Below are positions 8,855 through 17,319 of a DNA stretch of 64,000 bases, in pieces; the first letter of the stretch is position 1; the number at the start of each line of letters is the position of its first letter. The notes beneath the pieces are model-generated. The model did no database searches. It was not told the DNA's origin and saw only the letters and a program-made list of their open reading frames with translations. The stretch is from contig NZ_JAMBOY010000001.1 in NCBI RefSeq assembly GCF_023715885.1, positions 1 to 64,000 on the forward strand, given 5' to 3'. Origin of the DNA: Microbacterium hydrocarbonoxydans. Lineage in GTDB: Bacteria; Actinomycetota; Actinomycetes; Actinomycetales; Microbacteriaceae. A program made the translations under genes and the position numbers.

Positions 8855-9246
8855 TGCAGCGCGCCTGCTTCCTCCTCCGCGTTCGCCCCGAGCGCATGGA
8901 CGAGTACCGAGAACGGCATGCCGCAGTATGGCCCGACATGCTGCGCGCGCTGACTCGTTCCGGATGGACCAACTACTCGCTGTTCCTCGCTCCGGATGGG
9001 CTGCTCGTCGGATACTTCGAGTCAGAGGACGTCGATGCAGCCATCGCCGCCATGGGCGAGACCGACGTCAACACCCGCTGGCAGGCCGACATGGCCCCGT
9101 TCTTCGTGGACGACGGTTCCGGCACGGGTCCGACGTTCCTGCCCTCCGTCTTTCACCTCGAGCAACAGCTGGACGCCCTGCCCACCGACGACCCCGCACG
9201 GCCGTACACGACGCCGTCCGCATCCGGCCTGGAGGACAACGCATGA
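8854..9246 (+). CDS. rhaM: L-rhamnose mutarotase
   Basis: A 130-residue RhaM/YiiL-family protein that interconverts alpha and beta anomers of L-rhamnose before isomerisation. Family landmarks are CFLLRVRPERMDEYRERHAAVWPDML (active Tyr/His region), the GWTNYSLFL strand and the GETDVNTRWQADMAPFF segment. It is slightly longer than the usual 104-110 residues because of a C-terminal tail. GGGAGG lies 5 nt upstream of ATG 8854. It is coupled on both sides (1-nt overlap upstream, 4-nt downstream). Confidence 0.93.
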   Translation: MQRACFLLRVRPERMDEYRERHAAVWPDMLRALTRSGWTNYSLFLAPDGLLVGYFESEDVDAAIAAMGETDVNTRWQADMAPFFVDDGSGTGPTFLPSVFHLEQQLDALPTDDPARPYTTPSASGLEDNA

Positions 9247-11279
9247 CGAACCCCACCGCCGCCGCTCTGATCGAGCGGTCGAACCGCCTGGGCGCCGACC
9301 CGAAGAACACGAACTACGCCGGGGGCAACACCTCGGCGAAGGGCACCGAGACCGACCCGGTCACCGGACAGCCGGTGGAGCTGCTGTGGGTCAAGGGCTC
9401 GGGCGGCGACCTGGGCACCCTGACCGAGCAGGGCCTCGCGGTGCTGCGCCTCGACCGCATGCGCGCGCTCGTCGACGTGTACCCGGGCGTGGAGCGCGAA
9501 GACGAGATGGTCGCCGCGTTCGACTACTGCCTGCACGGCAAGGGCGGCGCTGCGCCGTCGATCGACACCGCTATGCACGGGCTGGTGGACGCCGCGCACG
9601 TCGACCACCTCCACCCCGACGCGGGCATCGCGATCGCGACCGCTGCGGACGGGGAGACGCTGACGTCGACCATCTTCGGCGACAGGGTCGTGTGGGTTCC
9701 GTGGCGCCGTCCCGGCTTCCAGCTCGGCTTCGACATCGCCGAGATCAAGGCGCAGAACCCGCAGGCGGTCGGCTGCATCCTCGGCGGTCACGGCATCACG
9801 GCCTGGGGCGACACCTCGGAGGAGTCCGAGAGGAACTCGCTGTGGATCATCGACACCGCGGCCGCGTACATCGCCGAGCACGGAGCGTCGGAGCCCTTCG
9901 GCGGGGTGCGCGCCGGCTTCGAGGCGCTGGCCGAGGGCGAGCGTCGCGAGCGTGCTGCGGCCCTCGCCGGAACGATCCGTGGGATCGCGTCGACCGACAA
10001 GCCCATGGTCGGCCACTTCACCGATTCCGACGTCGTGCTCGACTTCCTCGCGTCCGAGAAGGCGCCCGCGCTGGCGGCCCTGGGCACGAGCTGCCCCGAT
10101 CACTTCCTGCGCACGAAGGTCAAGCCGCTAATCCTGGATCTGCCGGCCACCGCGTCGGTCGAGGAGCAGGTCACGCGCCTGCACGAGCTGCACGCCGAGT
10201 ACCGCGCCGACTACCAGGCGTACTACGACGCACATGCGACTGCCGAATCACCCGCGATCCGCGGTGCGGACCCGCTCATCGTGCTGATCCCCGGCGTGGG
10301 CATGTTCTCGTACGGCGCGAACAAGCAGACCGCGCGCGTCGCCGGCGAGTTCTACGTCAACGCGATCAACGTGATGCGCGGCGCCGAAGCGGTGTCGACG
10401 TACTCCCCCATCTCCGACGCCGAGAAGTTCCGCATCGAGTATTGGGCGCTGGAGGAGGCCAAGCTGCAGCGGATGCCGAAGCCGAAGACGCACCAGGGCC
10501 GCATCGCGTTCGTCACGGGCGCGGCGTCCGGCATCGGCAAGGCCATCGCCGCACGCCTCGCCGCCGAAGGCGCGTGCGTCGTCGTCGCCGACCTCGACCT
10601 GGAGAAGGCGCAGGCCGCGGCGGCAGAGCTCGGCACCCCCGACGTCGCGATCGGGGTGGCGGCGAACGTCGCGGATGCGGATGCCGTGCAGGCCGCTCTG
10701 AACGAGGCGGTGCTCGCGTTCGGCGGCGTCGACCTCGTCGTCAACAACGCAGGACTGTCGCTGTCGAAGCCGCTGCTGGAGACCACCGAGAAGGACTGGG
10801 ACCTGCAGCACGACGTCATGGCCAAGGGCTCGTTCCTCGTGTCGAAGGCCGCAGCCCGCGTGCTGATCGACCAGAAGCTCGGCGGCGACATCATCTACAT
10901 CTCGTCGAAGAACTCCGTGTTCGCCGGCCCGAACAACATCGCCTACTCCGCGACCAAAGCCGACCAGGCGCACCAGGTGCGACTGCTCGCCGTCGAGCTC
11001 GGCGAGTTCGGCATCCGCGTCAACGGCATCAACCCCGACGGCGTCGTGCGCGGCTCCGGCATCTTCGCCTCCGGCTGGGGAGCGAACCGCGCCGCCACCT
11101 ACGGCGTCGCCGAAGAGGACCTCGGCCAGTTCTACGCCAACCGCACGATCCTCAAGCGCGAGGTCGTGCCCGAGAACGTCGCCGACGCCGTGTACGTGCT
11201 CACCGGCCCCGAGCTGTCCCGCACGACGGGGCTCCACATCCCCGTCGACTCCGGCGTCGCGGCCGCGTTCCTGCGATGA
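9243..11279 (+). CDS. Bifunctional rhamnulose-1-phosphate aldolase / short-chain dehydrogenase
   Basis: A 678-residue fusion. Residues 1-420 form a class II aldolase domain: NYAGGNTSAKG near residue 20, WVKGSGGD, the zinc site HVDHLHPD near residue 120 and GGHGITAWG near residue 180. Residues 425-678 form an SDR domain with the nucleotide motif TGAASGIG, NNAG and the catalytic YSATK. The aldolase splits L-rhamnulose-1-phosphate into DHAP and L-lactaldehyde, and the SDR half is expected to oxidise lactaldehyde, as in RhaEW-type proteins of Bacillus and rhizobia. ATG 9243 overlaps the rhaM stop by 4 nt. Confidence 0.92.
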   Translation: MTNPTAAALIERSNRLGADPKNTNYAGGNTSAKGTETDPVTGQPVELLWVKGSGGDLGTLTEQGLAVLRLDRMRALVDVYPGVEREDEMVAAFDYCLHGKGGAAPSIDTAMHGLVDAAHVDHLHPDAGIAIATAADGETLTSTIFGDRVVWVPWRRPGFQLGFDIAEIKAQNPQAVGCILGGHGITAWGDTSEESERNSLWIIDTAAAYIAEHGASEPFGGVRAGFEALAEGERRERAAALAGTIRGIASTDKPMVGHFTDSDVVLDFLASEKAPALAALGTSCPDHFLRTKVKPLILDLPATASVEEQVTRLHELHAEYRADYQAYYDAHATAESPAIRGADPLIVLIPGVGMFSYGANKQTARVAGEFYVNAINVMRGAEAVSTYSPISDAEKFRIEYWALEEAKLQRMPKPKTHQGRIAFVTGAASGIGKAIAARLAAEGACVVVADLDLEKAQAAAAELGTPDVAIGVAANVADADAVQAALNEAVLAFGGVDLVVNNAGLSLSKPLLETTEKDWDLQHDVMAKGSFLVSKAAARVLIDQKLGGDIIYISSKNSVFAGPNNIAYSATKADQAHQVRLLAVELGEFGIRVNGINPDGVVRGSGIFASGWGANRAATYGVAEEDLGQFYANRTILKREVVPENVADAVYVLTGPELSRTTGLHIPVDSGVAAAFLR

Positions 11280-11313
11280 GCGTCTCCCTTCGCCGACCCA
11301 CCCCTCTCTGTGC

Positions 11314-11371
11314 GAGCCACCCTTCTCTGAACCGCAGATACGGGGGTCGCTCGCGCGCGAGAGGGTGGCTC
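11314..11371. repeat. Intergenic inverted repeat before rhaB
   Basis: The 106-bp gap between the aldolase fusion and rhaB holds an imperfect inverted repeat: gagccacccttctct (11314-11328) and gagagggtggctc (11359-11371), one bulged base, 30-nt loop. A related direct copy (cccacccctctct, from 11298) precedes it. It may be a repetitive extragenic element or an mRNA processing site within the operon. Confidence 0.5.
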
Positions 11372-11385
11372 AGCACTGATGGGGT

Positions 11386-12792
11386 ATGCCCATGACTGTC
11401 CGCGCGGTCGCGGCCGTCGACCTCGGGGCGACGAGCGGACGCGTCGTGATCGGTCGCATCGGCGACGGACGGCTCGACCTCGAGCTCGTGTCGCGGTTCC
11501 CGAACGGCCCGGTGGAGCGTGAGGACGGCCTGCACTGGGACTTCGGCCGCCTCTATGAGCACGTCGTGGAGGGTCTGGCGGAAGCGGTCCGCCGCGAGCC
11601 CGCGATCGAGAGCATCGGCATCGACTCCTGGGCGGTCGACTACGGTCTGATCTCCGCCGGTGAGCTGCTCGCGGAGCCGTTCCACTACCGCGACGACCGC
11701 ACGGCTACCGGAGTCGATGAGGTGCACGCGGTCGCGCCCTTCGCGGAGCTCTATCAGCGCAACGGTCTGCAGTTCCTTCCGTTCAATACGCTGTACCAGT
11801 ACCGGGTCGACGCACGACTGCGCGAGGCGGACCTGGCTCTCCTCATCCCCGACCTCATCGCGTACCTCCTCACGGGTTCCGCGGTGGCCGAGCGCACGAA
11901 CGCCTCGACGACGGGGCTCCTCGGGGTGGAGACGGACGAGTGGGACGAGAAGCTGGCTGATCGGCTCGGCATCCCCTCGAGCATCCTGCCTCCTCTCGTC
12001 GACCCCGGCACCGTGATCGGCGCCCTGCGCCCGGAGGTCGCGGAGCGCATCGGCGCGGCGCTGCCGGTGATCGCGGTGGGTTCGCACGACACCGCATCCG
12101 CCGTCGTCGCGGTGCCGCTCGCGTCGCCGAACTCGGCGTACATCTCGTGCGGCACCTGGGGCCTCGTCGGGGTGGAGCTCACGGAGGCCGTGCTGACGGA
12201 TGCCGCCCGCGAGGCCAACTTCACGCACGAGCTCGGCGTCGACGGGCGATATCGATTCCTGCACAACGTCACCGGCCTGTGGCTGCTCAGCGAGACGGTG
12301 CGCGCGTGGGAGGCCGAGGACGGCGCAGCGATCGACCTGCAGTCGCTGCTCGATGCGGCATCGCGGGTCGGGAGCGACGTGCCACTCTTCAACGCGAACG
12401 ACTCCTCGCTGAGCGCTCCGGGCGACATGCCCGCGCGCATCGCCACCCTTCTCGGTGACGCTGCGCCTCTCACCCGCCCGGCCTTCGCGCGGTCGATCGT
12501 GGAGTCGATCGCCGCCGCGTTCGCCGACGCGGTCCGCACCGCGGAGGGGCTCACGGGTCGTGAGGTCGACAGCATCCACCTCGTCGGCGGGGGCTCGCTC
12601 AACCGCCTGCTGTGCCAGGCGACGGCGGATCGCACCGGCCTACCGGTCCTCGCCGGACCGGTGGAGGCGACGGCGCTCGGCAATGTCCTCGTGCAGGCGC
12701 GCTCTCTCGGCGCCGCTCCCGCGATGCTCGAGGAGCTGCGCGAGCTCGTCGCCGCAACTCACCCCCCGACGCGGTACACCCCGCGCCTCTGA
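11386..12792 (+). CDS. rhaB: Rhamnulokinase
   Basis: A 468-residue FGGY-family sugar kinase that phosphorylates L-rhamnulose at C1. N-terminal AAVDLGATSGRVV is the ATP-phosphate loop; SIGIDSWAVDYGL (near residue 80), GSHDTASAV (near residue 225), SCGTWGLVG and the C-terminal LVGGGSLNRLLCQ are diagnostic for RhaB. ATG 11386 and ATG 11392 are both possible (GGGGT sits just upstream); the first is given. It is the last gene of the operon and is followed by a long hairpin. Confidence 0.95.
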   Translation: MPMTVRAVAAVDLGATSGRVVIGRIGDGRLDLELVSRFPNGPVEREDGLHWDFGRLYEHVVEGLAEAVRREPAIESIGIDSWAVDYGLISAGELLAEPFHYRDDRTATGVDEVHAVAPFAELYQRNGLQFLPFNTLYQYRVDARLREADLALLIPDLIAYLLTGSAVAERTNASTTGLLGVETDEWDEKLADRLGIPSSILPPLVDPGTVIGALRPEVAERIGAALPVIAVGSHDTASAVVAVPLASPNSAYISCGTWGLVGVELTEAVLTDAAREANFTHELGVDGRYRFLHNVTGLWLLSETVRAWEAEDGAAIDLQSLLDAASRVGSDVPLFNANDSSLSAPGDMPARIATLLGDAAPLTRPAFARSIVESIAAAFADAVRTAEGLTGREVDSIHLVGGGSLNRLLCQATADRTGLPVLAGPVEATALGNVLVQARSLGAAPAMLEELRELVAATHPPTRYTPRL

Positions 12793-12804
12793 CCTTCCCT
12801 ACCA

Positions 12805-12884
12805 CCGAAACCCACCTCGCGCGTCGAAACCCACCTCGAGCGACGTCGCGGACGGTGGGTTTCGACGCGCGTGGTGGGCCTCGG
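12805..12884. terminator. Long hairpin between convergent rhaB and GH3 genes
   Basis: Two 31-nt arms (12805-12835 and 12854-12884) pair nearly completely around an 18-nt loop; the core is gcgtcgaaacccacc. The left arm itself contains a direct duplication (cgaaacccacctcg twice). It lies between two genes that point at each other, so it probably works as a bidirectional terminator. Its length and internal repetition suggest a repetitive extragenic palindrome family. Confidence 0.7.
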
Positions 12885-12898
12885 CGCGAAGGAGAGCG

Positions 12899-15187
12899 TC
12901 AGCCCCGCGGCAGCGAGCCGGCGTTCGCGCCGGCGAGCAGCTGCTCGATCTGCTCATGCGTCACGTCGACACCGGGGAAGCCGATCAGCCGCCCGATCGG
13001 GAACGACGCCATCATCTTCTGCATGGCCTCGTGGTTGGGCATCATGGATGCCGCCGAGGAGTCTGCTCCGGTGAGGCCGCCCATCAGCCCGCCGAGCGCC
13101 TGCATGACGATCGGCCCAGCCACCGGATGCGACACCACGTCGCCGATCGACGAGTTCATGGACAACGGCAACGACACCTCGTCGCCCTCGACCTCGACGA
13201 TCGCGAGGCAACGGATGTCGCGGCTCGACGCGGCCACCTCGACGGTATAGTCACCGCCCTCGACGACCCAGCGGTCGACCCGGACGTCCCAGTAGGCGAG
13301 GTCCTCGCGGCGCACGACGAGCTCCACCGTGCGCGTCTCCCCCGCGGCGAGCGGCACCGACGAGAACGCCTTCAGCTCACGCGGCGCTCGCTGCACGGCC
13401 GACCGCACCGGAGCGACGTACACCTGGACGACCTCGCGCCCGTCGCGGTCCCCGCCGTTCGTCACGTCGACGCGCACGGTCACATTGCCGTCATCTGCGA
13501 CGGATGCCGTCGCGGCGCCGTACGAGAAGGTCGTGTACGAGAGTCCGTGCCCGAACGGGAACGTCACGTCGAGCCCCTTCGAGTCGTACCAGCGGTAGCC
13601 GACGAGGATGCCCTCGCCGTAGCGCACGTGCCCGAACTCTCCGGGGAAATTGCCGTACGACGGGTTGTCCTCCAGTCGCACGGGAACGGTCTCGGTGAGC
13701 TTGCCCGACGGGTTCACCGCGCCGTAGAGCACGTCTGCGACCGCTCCGCCGCCGGCCTGACCCAGCAGCCAGCTCTCGACGATCGCGGGCACCCGGTCGG
13801 CGAACGGGAGCGCGACGACGCCGCCGTTCGACAGCACGACGACCGTGCGCGGATTCGCCTCGACCACGGCATCCAGCAGCGCGAGCTGGACGGCGGGAAG
13901 GTCGATATGGTCACGGTCGAAGCCCTCGGACTCCTCCGCGGCGGGCAGTCCGAGGAACACGACGGCCACCTCGGCGGCCTGCGCGGCGGCGACGGCTTCG
14001 GACCGCAGCTCGTCGTCGGAACGCCCGGATGCCGCGATCGCGCCGCCCTCGACCGCGAACCCCGCGGCGTACGAGACGCGGTCCCCGCCGACGGCGCGCA
14101 GTCCGTCGAGGGCAGTGTCGACGCGCGTCGGGTTGATCAGCGAGGAGCCTGCACCCTGGAACCGGGACTCGGTCGCGAACGCTCCGATCACGGCCACGCT
14201 CTGCTCGGGGGCGAGCGGCAGCACGGCATCCTCGTTCTTGAGCAGCACGATCGACCGTCCGGCCGCCTCGCGGGCGAGGGCGTGGTGGGCGTCCACGTCG
14301 AGCGGCCCCTGCACGGCATCCCGCGCCTGCGCCTTGTTCACGAGAGCGATCGCCCGGTCGGCGGCCACGTCGAGCACGCTCTCGTCGAGCTCGCCACCCC
14401 GCACGGCGGCGACGAGCTGATCATCCGTCCGCCCTCCCGACGAGGGCATCTCGAGATCGAGGCCCGCCGCGACGCCGGCGACGCGGTCGTTGACGGCGCC
14501 CCAGTCCGAGACGACGAGGCCGTCGAAACCCCAGTCGTCACGGAGCACCTGCGTCAGCAGCCACGGGTCCTCCGAGGCGTAGACGCCGTTGATGCGGTTG
14601 TACGAGCACATGACGGTCCACGGCTGCGCGTCGCGCACGACCCGCTCGAAGCCGCGCAGGTAGATCTCCCGCAGAGGCCGCGGGTCGACGTCGGAGCTCG
14701 CGCGCATCCGGTCGAACTCCTGATTGTTCGCGGCGAAGTGCTTGAGCGACGAGCCGACACCCTGCGACTGGATGCCGCGCACCGACACGGCACCGAGGAC
14801 TCCGGAGACCAGTGGATCCTCTGAGAAGTACTCGAAGTTGCGGCCGCAGAGCGGAGAGCGCTTGATGTTGATGCCGGGGCCGAGCACGACCGCGACGTTC
14901 TCGATCGCGGCCTCCACGCCGATCGCGGCGCCGACGCGCTCGACGAGTTCGGGATCGAAGGAGGAACCGATGCCGACCGCCGGCGGGAAGCACGTGGCCG
15001 GCACGCTGCTGGCGAGACCGAGGTGGTCGGTGGCGTCCGCCTGCTTGCGGAGTCCGTGCGGACCGTCGGTCATCATGATCGACGGCAGGCCTACGCGGTC
15101 GACGCCCTTCGTGGTCCAGAAGTCCGCGCCGCTCGTGAGCGAGGCCTTCTCCTCGAGGGTGAGGTCTGATGCCGAGGTGTCGGTCAT
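12899..15187 (-). CDS. Glycoside hydrolase family 3 protein (beta-glucosidase-like)
   Basis: A 762-residue GH3 enzyme without a signal peptide, so probably cytoplasmic. The N-terminal barrel contains GLPSIMMTDGPHGLRKQ, SPLCGRNFEYFSEDP, and VVSDWGAVNDR with the expected nucleophile Asp. The alpha/beta-sandwich domain contains AEESEGFDRDHIDLP with a candidate acid/base Glu, then a FnIII-like domain (TNGGDRDGREVVQVYVAPV). About 85 extra C-terminal residues with a Met-rich GGLMGGLTG stretch follow. ATG 15187 has AAAGGA upstream; the open frame to 15298 lacks one. Divergent from a TetR regulator. The sugar specificity cannot be told from sequence. Confidence 0.9.
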   Translation of the reverse strand: MTDTSASDLTLEEKASLTSGADFWTTKGVDRVGLPSIMMTDGPHGLRKQADATDHLGLASSVPATCFPPAVGIGSSFDPELVERVGAAIGVEAAIENVAVVLGPGINIKRSPLCGRNFEYFSEDPLVSGVLGAVSVRGIQSQGVGSSLKHFAANNQEFDRMRASSDVDPRPLREIYLRGFERVVRDAQPWTVMCSYNRINGVYASEDPWLLTQVLRDDWGFDGLVVSDWGAVNDRVAGVAAGLDLEMPSSGGRTDDQLVAAVRGGELDESVLDVAADRAIALVNKAQARDAVQGPLDVDAHHALAREAAGRSIVLLKNEDAVLPLAPEQSVAVIGAFATESRFQGAGSSLINPTRVDTALDGLRAVGGDRVSYAAGFAVEGGAIAASGRSDDELRSEAVAAAQAAEVAVVFLGLPAAEESEGFDRDHIDLPAVQLALLDAVVEANPRTVVVLSNGGVVALPFADRVPAIVESWLLGQAGGGAVADVLYGAVNPSGKLTETVPVRLEDNPSYGNFPGEFGHVRYGEGILVGYRWYDSKGLDVTFPFGHGLSYTTFSYGAATASVADDGNVTVRVDVTNGGDRDGREVVQVYVAPVRSAVQRAPRELKAFSSVPLAAGETRTVELVVRREDLAYWDVRVDRWVVEGGDYTVEVAASSRDIRCLAIVEVEGDEVSLPLSMNSSIGDVVSHPVAGPIVMQALGGLMGGLTGADSSAASMMPNHEAMQKMMASFPIGRLIGFPGVDVTHEQIEQLLAGANAGSLPRG

Positions 15188-15224
15188 GGTCGTCCTTTCG
15201 CGGCGACGGCGCTGTCCTCCGAAA

Positions 15225-15253
15225 ACCATACGACAGTCAGTATTGGAATTCAA
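15225..15253 (-). promoter_or_regulatory. Promoter of the GH3 gene with overlapping TetR operator candidate
   Basis: Read on the minus strand, TTGAAT (15253-15248) is followed after 17 bp by TATGGT (15230-15225), 38 bp before the GH3 start. The -35 box lies in the imperfect palindrome TTGGAATTCAAA (15243-15254), which is a plausible operator for the divergent TetR protein. Confidence 0.55.
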
Positions 15254-15267
15254 ACAACATTCAGGAT

Positions 15268-15273
15268 TAGGGT
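15268..15273 (+). promoter_or_regulatory. -10 box, leaderless tetR
   Basis: TAGGGT ends exactly 6 nt before ATG 15280, the spacing that places the transcription start on the A of ATG. CGAGGG lies between but is too close to the ATG for a normal ribosome-binding site. Confidence 0.45.
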
Positions 15274-15279
15274 CGAGGG

Positions 15280-15861
15280 ATGGCACGACGAGGTTCATAC
15301 GCGAAGGGCGTCGCCCGGCGGCAGGAGATCCTGGAGAGCACCCTGGACGTCATCGGACGCACCGGCTACCGCAACGCGTCCCTCAAGCAGATCGCCGAGG
15401 CGGTCGGAGTCACGCCCGCCGCGCTGCTGCACTACTTCGGATCGAAGGAAGAGCTCTTCACCGAGGTGCTCCGCACGCGCGACGACCAGGACGAACGGTC
15501 CCCGCGCATCCATGAGTCCGTCGACGCGAAGGCGGCTTTCCTCGACGTCATCCGCCACAACACCGAGGTCCCCGGCGTCGTCGAGCTGTTCTCACGCCTG
15601 GCGGTGGATGCCGCCGATCCCGATCACCCCGCGCACGCATACTTCCTGCAGCGCAGCGAACGACTGCGGGGTAGCATCGCCGCGGCATTCCATGGGGACG
15701 CGGCAACACGGGCGGCGCTCGACGCGGACACCACCGCGCGCATCGTCCAAGCCGTCGCCGACGGCCTGCAGCTGCAGTGGCTGATCGATCCGTCCGTCGA
15801 CATGCCCGGCATCCTCGAAGCACTCATGGACGTGCTGTACCCGCCGACGGTCGAGCGCTGA
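15280..15861 (+). CDS. TetR/AcrR-family transcriptional regulator
   Basis: A 193-residue regulator. Residues 10-58 form the TetR DNA-binding domain (ARRQEILESTLDVIGRTGYRNASLKQIAEAVGV then TPAALLHYFGSKEELF, the usual HTH with the HYF signature). The C-terminal ligand domain is divergent, as normal. Its position, divergent from the GH3 gene with 92 bp between, suggests that it represses that gene in response to a glycoside or its product; this is inference. It converges with the LCP gene downstream. Confidence 0.92.
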   Translation: MARRGSYAKGVARRQEILESTLDVIGRTGYRNASLKQIAEAVGVTPAALLHYFGSKEELFTEVLRTRDDQDERSPRIHESVDAKAAFLDVIRHNTEVPGVVELFSRLAVDAADPDHPAHAYFLQRSERLRGSIAAAFHGDAATRAALDADTTARIVQAVADGLQLQWLIDPSVDMPGILEALMDVLYPPTVER

Positions 15862-15866
15862 CCTCG

Positions 15867-15893
15867 GACCCGCGAGGGCCGCCGGCGCGGGTC
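15867..15893. terminator. Hairpin between convergent tetR and LCP genes
   Basis: gacccgcg (15867-15874) pairs with cgcgggtc (15886-15893). The right arm overlaps the stop codon of the LCP gene. It lies in a 30-bp convergent gap and probably terminates both transcripts. Confidence 0.5.
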
Positions 15894-17142
15894 AGCGGAC
15901 GTTGCCGTTGGAGCAGGTCTGCTGCGCGGCGGAGTTGCCCTTGATCGAGTTCGGGAGCGCGACGACGTTCGTCGGCTCCTCGGTCGCCGGGGCGGTCGCG
16001 GCGGGGTCGGGCACCGCCGGATCCTGCGGTGCCGGGTCCGTCACGACGACACCGTCGTTCGCGGTGTTCTCGTGCGTCACCTGCAGCTGCGCGTTCTGAT
16101 TGATCGCATCCCACATGGCCTGGGCGGCGGACTTGTTGGGGACGACCTTGTTCGGGTTGTCGGCGTCCGTCCCGGTCGGGTACTGCAGGAACACGATGTC
16201 CTCGAACGGCACCGACTTCACGGCCAGGGCGATCTGCGCGATCATCGTGGGGTTGGCGAGCGAGGTGCTGGTCTCCATGTTGCTGAGGCCGGTGTTCGCG
16301 AGCTTGAGCATCATCGGGAAGTTGCCGAGCGTGTCGCTGCTGATCAGCTTGCGCACGAGGCTCGACATGTACTGCTGCTGGTTGCCGATCCGGCCGAGGT
16401 CGCTGCCGTCGCCCACGCCGTGCCGGGTGCGCAGGAACTGCAAGGCTTCGAGACCCTGGACCGTGTGGGTCCCCGCGGCCATGTCGAGGCCCGTGTACTT
16501 GTCCTTGATGGGGTTGGCGAGGCAGACGTCGACGCCGCCGATCGCGTTGGTGATCTCGATCACGCCGCCGAACGTGACAGAGGCCGCGAACTGGATCTCC
16601 TGCCCGGTGAGCTGCGTGATCGTCTTCGCGACGCAGTTCAGGCCGCCGTCGGTGTACGCGGTGTTGAGCGGCTGCTTGCTCATCGCCGAGTGCATATTGC
16701 CCTCGTCGTCCTCGCAGGCGGGGATGCCGAGCATGAGGTCGCGCGGAAAGCTCACCACGGTGATGCGGCGCGGCTCCTCCGAGACATGGACGAGCAGGTT
16801 GACGTCGTTGAGCGTGCCCTCGGAGTCCGGGCCGTCGCACCGCGCGCCGAAGTACTGCGCGTAGGCCTCTTCGCAGGTGTCGACGCCGGTGAGAAGCAGG
16901 TTGAACCCGCCCTTGTACTCGCCGATGTCGGGGGGAAGCTCCTCCGTGCCCTCCAGCTCGACGGCATTCGCGCTCACAGTGCTCGTCAGGTCGTACGCGA
17001 CGTACGCCGCGACGCCGAGACCGCTCACGAGGACGACCGCGAGGCCGATGGCGATGAACTTGAGGAGCTGGCTGACCGCACCCGGGGTGCGCTGCTGTCC
17101 GTGCCGTGCGAGGGTACGGCGGCGGCGGGTGTGGGGACTCAC
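15892..17142 (-). CDS. LytR-CpsA-Psr (LCP) family protein
   Basis: A 416-residue membrane-anchored enzyme that transfers lipid-linked glycopolymers to peptidoglycan. It has a basic cytoplasmic N-terminus, one TM helix (residues 28-50) and an extracytoplasmic LCP domain from about residue 80 (NLLLTGVDTC, SEGTLNDVNLLVHVS, ITVVSFPRDLMLGIPAC, GLEALQFLRTRHGVGDGSDLGRIGNQQQYM), including the conserved Arg/Asp residues. A Pro/Ala/Thr-rich tail of about 60 residues follows. The start is GTG 17142, with GAAAGG 8 nt upstream. It could serve the exopolysaccharide made by the cluster at the right end, or teichoic-acid-like polymers. Confidence 0.93.
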   Translation of the reverse strand: MSPHTRRRRTLARHGQQRTPGAVSQLLKFIAIGLAVVLVSGLGVAAYVAYDLTSTVSANAVELEGTEELPPDIGEYKGGFNLLLTGVDTCEEAYAQYFGARCDGPDSEGTLNDVNLLVHVSEEPRRITVVSFPRDLMLGIPACEDDEGNMHSAMSKQPLNTAYTDGGLNCVAKTITQLTGQEIQFAASVTFGGVIEITNAIGGVDVCLANPIKDKYTGLDMAAGTHTVQGLEALQFLRTRHGVGDGSDLGRIGNQQQYMSSLVRKLISSDTLGNFPMMLKLANTGLSNMETSTSLANPTMIAQIALAVKSVPFEDIVFLQYPTGTDADNPNKVVPNKSAAQAMWDAINQNAQLQVTHENTANDGVVVTDPAPQDPAVPDPAATAPATEEPTNVVALPNSIKGNSAAQQTCSNGNVR

Positions 17143-17192
17143 TCGGGGCCTTTCGGTTCAGCGTCTCGGTGCGGCGACACCGTGCTTCGAAG

Positions 17193-17277
17193 CGGAGGGT
17201 GTGGGATTCGAACCCACGAGACATCTCTGCCCACTGGTTTTCAAGACCAGCTCCATCGGCCGCTCGGACAACCCTCC
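17193..17277 (-). tRNA. tRNA-Ser (anticodon UGA)
   Basis: Minus-strand class II tRNA. The acceptor GGAGGGT pairs with ACCCTCC, with G discriminator. The anticodon stem-loop is CTGGT-CTTGAAA-ACCAG (anticodon TGA). There is a long variable arm and a T-loop TTCGAAT. CCA is not encoded. It lies about 0.9 kb from serS. Confidence 0.96.
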
Positions 17278-17319
17278 CGACAGACGAATCCGCCGACAAG
17301 CCGTGAGTCTAGCCGAGTT

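Noticed and set aside
12805-12884. Insertion sequence ends
   Set aside because: The arms are only 18 nt apart with no transposase and no target duplication; terminator or REP-type hairpin fits better.
12455-14824. A plus-strand open frame of 789 codons crossing rhaB and the GH3 gene
   Set aside because: It is out of frame with rhaB and antisense to a clear GH3 enzyme, and has no domain-like sequence.
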